DNA of 64,000 nt from Catonia carolina (Eukaryota; Arthropoda; Insecta; Hemiptera; Achilidae), in assembly GCA_035578175.1 (NCBI GenBank), contig JAQMRL010000011.1, forward strand, positions 3,917,501 through 3,981,500, written 5' to 3'. The notes under the pieces were generated by a model. It made no database searches. It saw only the letters and a program-made list of their open reading frames with translations, and was not told where the DNA came from. Below, in pieces: positions 36,729 to 48,106 of this stretch. The position numbers were made by a program, and so were the translations under genes. Numbering within the stretch: position 1 is the first letter of the stretch; each line of letters starts with the position of its first letter.

Positions 36729-36740
36729 TGGGTATTGACA
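36729..36740. repeat. Target duplication, right copy
   Basis: Second copy of TGGGTATTGACA, immediately after the TGAA tail of the inserted element. Confidence 0.85.
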
Positions 36741-37111
36741 AAGAGACAGAACGATTGCCTAAAACCGGTGGAGCTGGATTTCTGGAGGCGGAGCTGTGGT
36801 GTGTCATGCATCGTCAAATTCTAAAATTAGGAGAAGAATTGGCGTTAAAGAAAATATCATGAACACCATATCCCAGAAGCAATTAAAATGGTTTGGCCAT
36901 TTGCAGAGGATGGAGGATGGTAGGAGGCCAAAGAGGGCATGGGAGTGGACACCTGCTGGTAGAAGAAGGAGAGGTAGGCTGGAAGTGTGTCGGTTGGATG
37001 GTGTGCAGGAGGCAATGTTTTTGTGGCGGCTTTCCGATGGTGGCTGGCAAGACAAAGAAAGGTGGTGCTTAGGAAGTGAGATACGACTGGGGCTGTAAAT
37101 CCTTGCATATG

Positions 37112-37225
37112 TATATAAAATATAAATAATTTATAAATATATAAAATATAAATAATTTATAAATATATAAAATATAAATAATTTATAAATATATAAAATA
37201 TAAATAATTTATAAAAATATATAAA
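37112..37225. repeat. 26-bp tandem repeat, about four units
   Basis: Units of the type ATAAAATATAAATAATTTAT plus AAATAT repeat head to tail directly after the RTE-like stop codon. Probably the expanded 3' tail of that element. Confidence 0.8.
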
Positions 37226-37497
37226 TATTTTAATATCTGCTGAAATCAATTTATGAAAAAAATTTTTATATCGATACGGGTAAGGTCTCTATTTAGTTGT
37301 AGTTTATGAAAAACAGCTTGTTGAATTCAATTTATCAACTGTCACATTCAAGTATACATGATGTTCATAGTAAGTTTTTGAGAATTTCCAACTCCATAGA
37401 ATTTTTATACAATGAAATTTTTAATTTTTTGATTAATGTTCAGTTTCCATTAATTGGTTTTTATTTGTTGTATAGTTTTTTGTTATTTTATAATATA

Positions 37498-38508
37498 CAG
37501 GGTGATTCATGAAGTTCTCCCCCCACTTCTACAGCACATTGTACTAGTAAAAATAATGAAAAAATGTTATATAAACATAGGTCCGAAAACGCTTCGTTAG
37601 CGAGTTACAGCTAGCGAAAGTTTCGCCTGGATTTCAGTTCACCAGGTGAAATGAGGTCTTCCTGGAATTGTGGTAAGGTAGATTAAGGGGCGAATTCAAT
37701 CATTTCTTATGGTTTTTGATCTGATAAATTGAATAAAACAGGTCCTAGAACTGTAAGTTAAATAGTTTTTGAGAAAACCAGTGTCAAATGCAAAAAATGG
37801 AGTGAAAATCACATTTTTTCATCTTTGGGCAAGAATAACTTTGTTATTTCACCAAGAAACAGTTAAAAATTTTCAATAAAAAATGTAGAAAATTTTATTC
37901 TGAACAAACCGGTGTAAATAAAGTACACAGAAAGCGAATAGTTTTTGAGAAAACCAGTGTCAAATGCAAAAAAATGGAGTGAAAAAAACACATTTTTTCA
38001 TTTTAGTTTTTCCGGTTAATTTTACTTTGTACTCTTATGAATAAAAACTCATTTAATCAAACATCTATTCGCTTTCTGTGTACTTAATTTACACCGGTTT
38101 GTTCAGAATAAAATTTTCTACATGTTTTATTGAAAAATTTTAACTGTTTCTTGGTGAAATAACACAGTTATCCTTGCCCAAAGATGAAAAAATAAGTTTT
38201 TCACTCCATTTTTTGCATTTGACACTGGTTTTCTTAAAAACTATTTAACTTACAGATCTGGGACCTGTTTTATTCAATTTATCAGATCAAAAACCATAAG
38301 AAATGATTGAATTTGCCCCTTAATCTACCTTACCACAATTCCAGGAAGACCTCATTTCACCTGGTGAACTGAAATCCAGGCGAAACTTTCGCTAGCTGTA
38401 ACTCGCTAACGAAGCGTTTTCGGACCTATGTTTATATAACATTTTTTCATTATTTTTACTAGTACAATGTGCTGTAGAAGTGGGGGGAGAACTTCATGAA
38501 TCACCCTG
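37498..38508. mobile_element. 1 kb foldback (MITE-like) element
   Basis: Both ends carry CAGGGTGATTCATGAAGTTC in inverted orientation, flanked by TA at 37496-37497 and 38509-38510. The inverted repeats extend over roughly 450 bp on each side with few mismatches, so the whole element is nearly palindromic. Within the left part a segment GTTTTTGAGAAAACCAGTGT appears twice (about 37768 and 37941). No ORF. A Tc1/mariner-superfamily-mobilised foldback is the simplest reading, from the TA duplication. Confidence 0.85.
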
Positions 38509-38510
38509 TA

Positions 38511-39894
38511 TAATGTTTAATTTCTGTTAATAACTTTTTTTTGTCTTTTTGTACAAATTTGAATTATTTCAGAAAGTTCAATTATTCTTAATATTTACCC
38601 ACTATCTGATATTTTTATGTCAATTGTTGATGTTTTATTTTTGTAATCAATGTTTTATAAAACAATTGTTATGTAGCTGTAGTTCCTTATAACTTATTGT
38701 TTGCCATGGTAAATAGATCTTATCTATTTACTGTGGTTTTTGCAACCTTAAATAAATAAATTAAAGATAAATAAAAAAACCAAAAACAACTTTCTTTGTA
38801 CAATTGTTTTCTTTATTATTTCTCTATATATATTTTTCAATTTAATGTAGAATCAGTTAATCTTATTCAAATATGTTAAAAATGTGTTATCAAATTATGT
38901 TCAAATTATTCCGTCATATAATTTTTCTTGTCTGTTTTTTGTTTGTTAAATAAAATACTAGCTGTTTAATGGACAATTATTAAGTTGGATTGTAAATTTG
39001 GACACTGAACACAATTACGATCTATCCCAAACATTTTCGACAATTTGATGTCGTAAATGGTTCACATTTTGAATCTTGTCCCTATAAGCATGGTTTTTAA
39101 CATAACCCCAGAAGAAAAAAAATCAAGTGAAGTAAAATCTGGACTCCTCAGAGGCCAAAGCACAGGATTGGCCCTACCGATGCATCGATCAAGGAATCTT
39201 TCATTGAGGGAGTGGCGCACTAGAAGACTGAAATGAGGAGGTCCACTGTCTTGTTGCCAAATTATGTTAATGTTTTTTCCAATGAAATTTGTTCAATTTG
39301 CGGTACAGTAATACCAACAAAAAAACTTTAGTATTTTCTGTTTATAAAAAAAACATGTATGACTTTCTCTTCACTAGTTTTTAACTGTATTTTTTTAAAT
39401 AGATGCAACCTTTCTTAATGACCCGGTATAGAAAAATTTAAATTATAAATTATTATGAGTGTATCAAAAACTTCATTTTCTCTGTCTTTACTCCATATGT
39501 GGCTTAAAGCTTTGAAGATAAAAATACCACAAATTTAAAAGATAGATCAAATTGAATACCACTAACAGTAATTTTTTTAAAAAGGAAACACCTTGAAAAT
39601 ATTGGCAGTTAAAATGTATCTAATTTAGAAATAAATGAAAACTGAACTGAACAATTTCCAAAACTAGTTTTTTTCTCTCATGTTAGATAACAGTACATAT
39701 TATTACATTCTTTAGATATACTTTTATCTCAAGGGTAGGAGTGCAAAATAGTTGAATTCTCACATTTGCCATATTGTACAAAATGCATAATTCTTATGAA
39801 CTGTGTGGTTACAAGTCGTTCTGACCAAAAATACACATTAACACTCTAATAACACACTAGTAAAGTATTTTAAAAAATTAAGCCATCTGTCACC
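38511..39894. other. No gene established
   Basis: Mostly AT-rich. A slightly GC-richer stretch at 39000-39300 (around CTCAGAGGCCAAAGCACAGG) may be a transposase relic, but I could not align it to anything. Confidence 0.35.
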
Positions 39895-40088
39895 TTAGCA
39901 TGCTAACTACTACGCCATGCACCATAGTTAGCATAGCATAGCTGGCTTAGCTAGCATAGAAAGCGGAAGGTCTCATAAAATTAATTCCCGGCAAGGATTT
40001 GGTAATTATTACATGTAAAACCCACTGTTCCAGTTACACAATCCAAGTACTCACTAATGACCAAGCTGCTGATCCCAATTAAAAAATT
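39895..40088 (+). repeat. SINE family C, rearranged head
   Basis: The 3' part (TTCCCGGCAAGGATTTGGTA ... ACTAATGACCAAGCTGCTGA) is standard. The head is duplicated and inverted: TAGCATGCTAACTACTACGC is followed by its near inverse in GTTAGCATAGCATAGCTGGC. Confidence 0.65.
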
Positions 40089-40159
40089 AAACAATGAAGA
40101 ATTTTGATCAACTTTACATAAAGAAAAAACAAGTGATAATAAAAAACAAAACCACCCCT

Positions 40160-40312
40160 TGATACAGTCTTTAGAGTAACTGGCTTTTATGCTAGAGTCC
40201 CAGGTTTGATCCTAGTCAAGTCTCGCATTTTTTCATCCCTTATTTTCATCTATCAATCTTTATCGCCTGCATTAGCATTAATGTGCAAAACAATCAAAGG
40301 TAAAAAAATGTG
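40160..40312 (+). repeat. SINE family B copy
   Basis: CCCAGGTTTGATCCTAGTCA (box B), TCTCGCATTTTTTCATCCCT and GCCTGCATTAGCATTAATGT in order, then an A-rich end. Confidence 0.7.
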
Positions 40313-40596
40313 ATAAACTATTTATTATTTTTCTTCCACCAATGACTGATTCAAATAGATCATTCAACGTGTAGAACACTTCTCATATAAATCTCTGTGA
40401 AACTATTATTATTATTTTCTGGATAGATGGGAAGTAATTTGTCATTTTAAAAGAGAAAAATTTATCTTTAATAACTAGAGTAATTCGGTAATGCATTATG
40501 GATACTAAAAAGAACACATCCCAAATGTAAGTCAAGTTCTGAACATCAATTAAGTTGATAACATTTTTGAAACAATAAAAATAAACTACTGCATCA

Positions 40597-40690
40597 TTTG
40601 GCATGCAGCTCAGTTGGTAATGCGATTAACTGTTTGTGTGAAGATCCTTTGTAGATACAGTTTGGATCTAAGACAATATTAATAAAACAA
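40597..40690 (+). repeat. tRNA-like SINE head
   Basis: GCAGCTCAGTTGGTAATGCG resembles a tRNA box A region. The following sequence is weakly like family D. There is no clear box B, so it is not called a tRNA gene. Confidence 0.35.
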
Positions 40691-42592
40691 CCTGAATGTT
40701 TCAAACCAAAAAACATTCATAAATGATATTACTACAGCTGCAACTCCAATAAAAAGTAATAATAAATTTCAACAGAAATATAATTTACGTCTTAGTTGTA
40801 TTCAGAAGAAGAAACCACACTAATATGACACATGAAGCACACTAATATTGTGTCAGCTCATTTAAGTATATGTCACCCCATTAAAAATATTCGTGAATTA
40901 CCAATGAATAGTTATTTTACTAAAATGAAGATAAGTATTAGTATTAGTATTAGTAGATAATGTGGTTTTCCTTACGATATTGCTGTCTTTTTAGTCTTGA
41001 CTTACAATTTTGAGCAGGAGCGAGAAAGTATACAAGTAGAATTTATTATACTACTATTACCAATATTTAAGTGATCACATAGGATCACTTTACTCACTCA
41101 GTCGATTATCCGAGTCTCTTCAAAGGGACAGTTTAGACCTTGCTGTCCTCTCCCAGTATCTACTTCCTCATACATTCTGATTTTTGTGCCCTTTCTTGTA
41201 TTGAAAATTATCTTGTTATGAGTTCCTTTTGCGAGTATGAAGCAAAAGTTCTTGTCCTGAGTCTTGTTGTTCAATGTTTTCTTAAACATAAATAAAAATA
41301 CAAATAACTTAAATGTTTTTAGTGTTTTACAACTGGATAACCCATTCACGACAATGTTTGGATTCGGACAACCTTTTTAGCGGATCATCAAACAACTGCA
41401 AGAAGTCATAATTATATCTCAACACCTTTGTTATTCTTAATATTTTTAACTACATATCTACATCAACAGAAACCAGTTATTGCTAACTTAACATGAGAGA
41501 ACAACTTAAAATTATAATACGAGTAATGTTAATCAGATTCACACTAACCAAATTGGGAGAAATAGTAAAATAAAATTTTAAGAAATTTTTGGAGAATTAA
41601 AATAATAAGAATTTTTCAAAAGCTCAGTCAGATTATATTTAAGATGTCAGGTTAAATCTCAGCTAGAATCTGTATAAACTACAATATTAAATCTGTTGAA
41701 AAATATTCCTAACTCAATGCTGTCACAATAATCTTTTGGCATTTAACATAAAATGTAAACTCAAAAAATACAAAACAAACTTGAAACGACAATTCTTCTT
41801 CGAACATATTAGGAAAAATTTAGCAATAATAATTTTAAAATTAGACAGTAAACAACAAAAATAATTTTTATGTTTGTGTTGAAGGTAAAGATAACCAGTT
41901 TGAACTAATTTTTTTTTAGGAACAGGATTCCACTGTAAACAATTAAACAAAACAACAAAGAAATATTTTAAAAATTATACACTATATTTTACTGATGCGA
42001 TATAATTTTAACAAAATTAAATTTATAAATGTTACATTTAAATTTGAACTGCTGAAAAATATCAACAACTTTTCAACAAAATATGTCAAATTTTTGTTTA
42101 AGCATGATTGGACATAATCCTATTTGTTGACTTTTTTACGCATTTTTCTGTTTGTTTTAGGTTTTGGTGTAAATTTAATCTGTGATTTGTGTGTTCCAGT
42201 AAACAACATATATTTTTTCCTTATATTACTGGGGCACTAAGACCGGGACAAGAGGCGGTTTAACAGTTACTATTTATTTTATTTAAATGCACACATCAGA
42301 ATTCAATTTTCAATTGATAGTGACAAATCACTATTGCTTTTCCACCTTATGACATTACTAAAATACAAATTATATAACAACTATATAATTATAATATTAT
42401 ATTATAATATAATACTATAATATTATATTATATTATAATATTATATTATTATATAATAATAATAAAATACAAATATTTTTGTGTGGCAATAAATGCATTT
42501 TATCTTGCTGTATTATACTGGTAGAATTTCTGTCCTGTAAAATAATAACTGTGGCCACCTTCAACCATAGCATCCTGCAAGATTATGAAAAG
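40691..42592. other. No gene; AT palindrome tract
   Basis: AT-rich spacer. At about 42375-42475 there is a TTATAATATTATA-type low-complexity palindromic tract. Small minus frames (41349-41098, 41950-41723) show no family features. Confidence 0.4.
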
Positions 42593-42988
42593 GTTGTTGT
42601 TTAGGTCATCAGCCGAAAGGCTGGTTTGAAACTGTAGAGGTTTTACTAAGTAAAACGAGGAGTGAGATGGTTTACCAATGCTTTCCTCGCTGAGTGGAAA
42701 AGTATGCTTATCAGTATGCCAGGCCCTCTGAAAAGCACATATTTTCCACTCTGCAAATGACACCTTCACTTCATTCACCACAGGATCTGGCTGTATAATG
42801 AAATTCATTACTTTCAGAGGAGATAACTCTTATTAGTGTCTTTTACACCTCTACCTTTTCTGTTCTTAAATGATTCAGTCATTTAATTGGCTGACCGTGT
42901 GGTAAGAAACAGAACTATTTATTTTAGCCCTGCAGCAAACAGATAGAGTGTAAATGATTTGACACTCCTCCTGACTGTTATGGGCAAT
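42593..42988 (-). repeat. Family E, near full length with open frame
   Basis: The copy with the longest shared frame. Minus-strand ATG at 42808 opens 102 codons, including IQPDPVVNEVKVSFAEWKIC, KHTFPLSEESIGKPSHSSFY and LQFQTSLSADDLNN, reading through the AAC-rich 3' end. Confidence 0.85.
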
Positions 42989-43009
42989 ACAAAAATGAAT
43001 AACCTGAAT

Positions 43010-43111
43010 TCAATTCCTGGGTGAGGTTTGAAAATGCTAACTAGTTCACAACCAGTCGTTCTGTAACCCACAGTAGTCATGATGATGAAGCTATTGATAT
43101 GACTTTAAAAC
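43010..43111 (+). repeat. SINE family C, 3' portion
   Basis: From AATTCAATTCCTGGGTGAGG (box B side) to GTAGTCATGATGATGAAGCT...GACTTTAAAA. It lies right next to the family E copy. Confidence 0.65.
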
Positions 43112-44344
43112 TTAAAGTCTTTGGGCCAATCCAATCAGTTGCTGGTGGAAAGTTTCACCTCAGTCTAATGCCATTGTTGTTACTGCTTAATCCACTACAT
43201 AACTACAATGCAAGTGTAATCTCTGACTTGTAACTGATACAAAATGAACCAGATAGTTTTGCTTCTAACTCGATTCTTGTTATTAGTAGCTACACACTTG
43301 TATCAGTTTCAAAGTACAAGTCTCTTACGACTTGTCCAATCTCTAGAACTGATAGCACAAGCTGAATAAGACGTAGGTATTTTGATGAATGAGTCTTTCT
43401 TCTACAAAATTAAAAATACATCAAGCATATTTTTATATTTTGACTGGTTTTGTTAAGAATTTAGAACAACCATAATAGTTTTTCTTTAATTAAAGAAGGC
43501 AATAAAAATATCAAAAATTTTCTAAAAGTAACGTCTTACAAATTAGTAAACTTATCCATTGGAATGCATTTAATGCTTTCTCCACCATGCTGCATATTTT
43601 AAATTGAAACCATAGACTTATATGTTTTCTAATGAGAATGCAAACATATGTACCTGAGCAACGTTACAGACCAAAGTCAGATACGGTGGAAGCTATTCTC
43701 TGCCAGCAGCTAGCGCATGTGCATACATCTTGCCAGTTGTTAGATAATAACTACTTTATTTGCATAAAATAAAATCAGAAGGCAGTAGAAGTTTGTAGTT
43801 GTAAAGGTATTCTTTCATTCGCAACCCATCCAAGTAAAATGATACCAGGACCCTCAGATCACAGTTTCCATCGTCATCAGAACACCAGATAAACTTATAT
43901 TGGTTGAATAAATTTCCTGAAATTCTCAAATGTTCTTATCCACCATTTGAACATCAGTGGATTAGATTATTCCTAATAATCACATCAAAAGCGTTTTGCA
44001 GCTATAAAAACACAAGTCTCTTCTAGTAGTATAAAAAAACTCAATCAAGTATCATGTTTAATAAAATTCCAGTTCAGAAGAGTTGATGGAATTCTAAATC
44101 TAATGTCACCAAGCTTATTTACTAATATTCTTACAGAGAAAAATTATAACATTAATAGCCGAGTTAAGTTGAATACTGGTAATTATTCACACACATTCTC
44201 ATTTTACAATTCAATTTAGTAATCATTTTTGGGAACACTTTTTACATTTCCAGTCATCTATCCAATAATTTCTTGTAAAACTGTAAAATGAAAACAATTT
44301 ATTTTTAAGTAAAAATACATATACTAAAAAATTCATAATAATTA
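43112..44344. other. No gene seen
   Basis: AT-rich spacer with no recognised element. Confidence 0.4.
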
Positions 44345-44346
44345 TA

Positions 44347-45230
44347 CAGTTGTACCTCACTATACGAACTTAATCCGTTCTGAAGTGGAGTTTGAATAGC
44401 ACAATGTTTGTGTAGCAGGCCACGCGCTGCTATGTAATCATGAATTACATTTCTGGGTTTGTAAATCCTGGTTACACCTTTTGCAACAGCAGTAGACTTA
44501 ATGCTTTCTATGATCTTGATGATTGTGGCAAAAGTAGACTTATTCAGTTCATACATTGAAGCAAAATCCACCTGTCTCACTCCACGTTCAAATTTAGCAA
44601 TAATTTCTTTTTTAATCTCTTTTGTCAATGGTTTCGTTTTCTTTGCTGACCCAGTCATACGTTTTAAAGACATTCTCAAAATTAAAATTCTAAACTGTAA
44701 AGTACAGTAACAAACAAATACGAAACACTAAACTGAAATTAAACATGAAACATAAAAACCAAGCCTTCAAAACTCCGAAGACAACACGGTTATTCACGGG
44801 TGTAAAGTAGGATTGAAACTGAAAGCAAGACGGTTGAATGTGAATTGTTTTCTAAGAAAGAGTGTGAACCAAGCGGAATTAAAAGAGATACCATTCAGTA
44901 CATAATGTAAAGATATTGGCTGCGTGTTAGAATTTAACTGATGAATCAAGCAAAATGCTAGAGATACAGAAACAATTTTTGTAAAGTAGCGTACATATTC
45001 TACAGTTAAATAGGCTTTACTGACACTATGTTATGAACACACATTATTAATGACATTCTAGTACAGTAAACTGTAAATTAGGTTGCTTTTCTAGGAAAAC
45101 AAAATATATAGTACATAGCAATGTTAGTATTGTGAAGCAAAGTTTGTAATGCAAGGCGAAAAAAATATTACAACCAAGTTCAAAGCAAAAAGTTTGTGTA
45201 ACGAGTGGTTCATATAGCAGGGTACGACTG
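44347..45230 (-). mobile_element. Internally deleted Tigger-like element with TA duplication
   Basis: Left end CAGTTGTACCTCACTATACG. Right end is the inverse of CAGTCGTACCCTGCTATATG. TA flanks at 44345-44346 and 45231-45232. The minus strand carries a transposase start (44679 to about 44450): TKPLTKEIKKEIIAKFERGV then RQVDFASMYELNKSTFATII. This is the CENP-B N-terminal (psq-like) helix-turn-helix with the KEI-ii-k-e-G--q-dia-y-lnkSTv-tI signature. The DDE core is deleted. Confidence 0.8.
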
Positions 45231-45649
45231 TATTAGTACCGATCACAGTATTAAAGGCACATGATATTTCATCCCATTACAGTAGGACACTTCTCCAGTT
45301 TAAAAAATAATTTTTTTTTAAATATGGATAAATATCTACAAGCTTGCATGATGCATAGTAAAACTAATGAAGTTTTCATAAATGTCAGTACCTTTTTTTG
45401 TTACACTTCTCCTGTAATAAACAAACTCCTGAAATAAGTTATGCAGAAAATGAGACAGAAAATTATCAGCAAAAACTATCAGAGTATTATGATGTGAAAA
45501 GAGAATTCTTTAGTCTTTGTAATGAGCCATTTCTCAAATTAAATAACGCCCCAATTTTTACTTCCAAAACCAGTAAAACAAGCTTGTGGTTTTAATATAT
45601 TTATGAGCTAGGTCATAAATTAGAACAGGTACTCTAAATACTTAAAATA
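45231..45649. other. No gene seen
   Basis: AT-rich spacer. The 65-codon frame at 45398-45595 has no family features. Confidence 0.35.
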
Positions 45650-46345
45650 TTGAAATCTAGTTCCAAGTAAAGATATATTTATTCATAATAACAGCCTAGA
45701 GCATTTAGAAACAGTGAAGTTCCTAGGAGTATCGTTAAATAGATATTTGTCTTGGGATTTCTACACTGATCAAGTATGTAGTCAAATATCACCTGGGATA
45801 TCTGCATTAAAAGAAATTGCCTGAATAAAAGATAAAAAAAACTAATGGTAGCTTATCTTAGTCTAATTCTGTCTCATATCTGTTATTGTACTATAGTATG
45901 GGGTAATTCCAGTATGGGTAACATAAATTTTAAAATTCAAAAGAAAGCTATTAGGTGTATGATGGGAGCTAACCTCACCTCATGCAGACCACTATTTAAG
46001 GACCTTAAACTGCTTAGAGTTCCCACACTTTACATTTTTGAGAAGTAGTTTGTTAGGCAAAATACTTTTATTCCAAATTTCAATGTCCACTATCATAACA
46101 CAAGAAACAGAGATGATTATTATATGGCTAACCACAACAATAAATTGTTTGAATAAAAACCTACCTATGCAGGAAGAAAATACATCCATAAATTACCACA
46201 ATTTTTAAAATATTGTGCTAATTTGCATTTATTTAAAAAAAAAACTAAAAATTACTTGATTGATGAAACTTTTTACAGTGTACAAGAATTTCTTTCTAAA
46301 TATTCTATTAAAATAAAACAGATAAACAACTCAAAATAAATAAAC
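45650..46345 (+). pseudogene. Jockey-like RT C-terminal region
   Basis: In order: LETVKFLGVSLNRYLSWDFY; LSLILSHICYCTIVWGNSSM; FKIQKKAIRCMMGANLTSCR; PLFKDLKLLRVPTLYIFEK; NVHYHNTRNRDD; and LIDETFYSVQEFL. These are the successive landmarks after the RT catalytic core in Jockey/CR1-type ORF2 (FLGV-ld--L-W, SHL-YgI-lWGnS, QKkAiR-i-g-----CrplFk-L-iL--psLYIfe, hnTRn, Y---eFL). Frameshifts and stops (about 45825, 46048, 46156) make it a pseudogene. The RT active-site segment is upstream and missing. Confidence 0.8.
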
Positions 46346-46571
46346 ACCTAAAACATTGAAGCAAATACTAAGAAAACTGTGTACAATAGTTTAAATATTA
46401 GAAGATAACACACTCTCTGTAGTAAGTAAGCTTGTAATAATAGTTGTAGGTTAATGTGTGATTTAAATAATATGTATACTCAGATATTATGTATTAACTT
46501 AAAAGTTCTTGTCCTATACTTCCTCAAGAGTCTCCTGGACGCAAATAACAAAAACCAAAGATATTGTAAAA

Positions 46572-48056
46572 TTAACAATTAATCAAAAAAAAATGAACTA
46601 AAAAGAAAAAAAGAAAAAAATTTACAAAAAAAAAAATCACAGACATTACAGTTAAAAATAAAAGCGTGGCGCATTAATATATATAATATTTATTGTAAAA
46701 TATTTGTTGTAAAACAATTAATCAAAAAAAAATGAACTAAAAAGAAAAAAAGAAAAAAATTTACAAAAAAAAATCACAGACATTACAGTTAAAAATAAAA
46801 GCGTGGCGCATTAATATATATAATATTTATTGTAAAATATTCGTTGTAAAATATTATATATATTAATGCGCCACGCTTTTATTTTTAACTGTAACGTCTC
46901 TGATTTTTTTTTGTAAATTTTTTTATTTTTTTCTTTTTAGTTCATTTTTTTTATTAATTGTTAAATAATAGCGTTTCTTAAAAATTTTTTTTTTAATTTT
47001 TTTTTTTTGATTTTTTTGTAATTTCTTTTCTGTGATTTTTTTGTAAATTTTTTTTCTTTTTTTCTTTTTAGTTAATTTTTTTAAGTAATTGTTAAATAAA
47101 AGCGTTTTTAAATTTTTTTTTTTAAATTTAAAATTTTTTTTTTACAAACACCTCCACAGCGTATTGTCATCGAAGATAAACAAGTGTGCAAAGTTTGATT
47201 CATATTGATACGGTAGAAGTATTAAAATTTTAAGTTGCAAGATTTGATGGATCCAAGAGCAAGTTATTTAAAATTTTTTTTTTAATTTTAAAATTTTTTT
47301 TTACAAACACCTCCACAGCGTATTGTCATCGAAGATAAACAAGTGTGCAAAGTTTGATTCATATTGATACGGTAGAATTTAACAATTAATCAAAAAAAAT
47401 GAACTAAAAAGAAAAAAAGAAAAAAATTTACAAAAAAAAAATCACAGACATTACAGTTAAAAATAAAAGCGTGGCGCATTAATATATATAATATTTATTG
47501 TAAAATATTCGTTGTAAAATATTATATATATTAATGCGCCACGCTTTTATTTTTAACTGTAATGTCTGTGATTTTTTTTTGTAAATTTTTTTCTTTTTTT
47601 CTTTTTAGTTCATTTTTTTTGATTAATTGTTAAATAATAGCGTTTCTTAAAAATTTTTTTTTTTAATTTTTTTTTTATTTTTTTGTAATTTTTTTTCTGT
47701 GATTTTTTGTAAATTTTTTTTATTTTTTTCTTTTTAGTTAATTTTTTTAAGTAATTGTTAAATAAAAGCGTTTTTTAAATTTTAAATTTTTTTTTTACAA
47801 ACACCTCCCAGCGTATTGTCATCGAAGATAAACAAGTGTGCAAAGTTTGATTCATATTGATACGGTAGAAGTATTAAAATTTTAAGTTGCAAGATTTGAT
47901 GGATCCAAGAGTAAGTTATTTAAAATTTTTTTTACAAACACCTCCACAGCGTATTGTCATCGAAGATAAACAAGTGTGCAAAGTTTGATTCATATTGATA
48001 CGGTAGAAGTATTAAAATTTTAAGTTGCAAGATTTGATGGATCCAAGAGTAAGTTA
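46572..48056. repeat. Tandemly duplicated hairpin complex
   Basis: Two units, P and Q, are arranged in a compound pattern. P (about 140 bp, with AAAAATAAAAGCGTGGCGCA) occurs at about 46574-46708, 46712-46852 and 47381-47520. It occurs inverted at about 46850-46970 and 47515-47640, forming hairpins. Q (about 130 bp, ACACCTCCACAGCGTATTGT ... TTCATATTGATACGGTAGAA) occurs at about 47141-47274, 47301-47378 (truncated), 47798-47927 and 47931-48056. The order P-P'-T-rich-Q-Q at 46712-47378 is repeated at 47381-48056, so a roughly 670-bp segment is tandemly duplicated. No ORF. Element class unknown. Confidence 0.8.
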
Positions 48057-48106
48057 AATAAAAGCGTTTAATAAAAAAAGAAACTGATTAAGTATTACAT
48101 TATATA

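Larger units (their letters stand above)
34905..37105 (+). pseudogene. RTE-like retrotransposon 3' half, split by a second element
   Basis: The left part (34905-35209) reads ESFKYLGVIFDRSGRSAVEV and ends VYGAEVWVL, the FKYLGV-f-r-G...ei--Ri and YGaEvW-l landmarks that close the RT domain. The right part (36741-37098) continues with LDFWRRSCG, a short broken stretch, then TISQKQLKWFGHLQRMEDGR, EWTPAGRRRRGR and WQDKERWCLGSE, the standard RTE-like C-terminus. Between them lies a 1.5 kb insert bounded by TGGGTATTGACA. Stops and shifts mean the protein is not made. The element ends in an AT-rich tail followed by a 26-bp tandem repeat. Confidence 0.8.

Noticed and set aside
46574..48056. CRISPR-like array
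   Set aside because: Repeats are long, partly inverted and have no unique spacers. The organism is eukaryotic.
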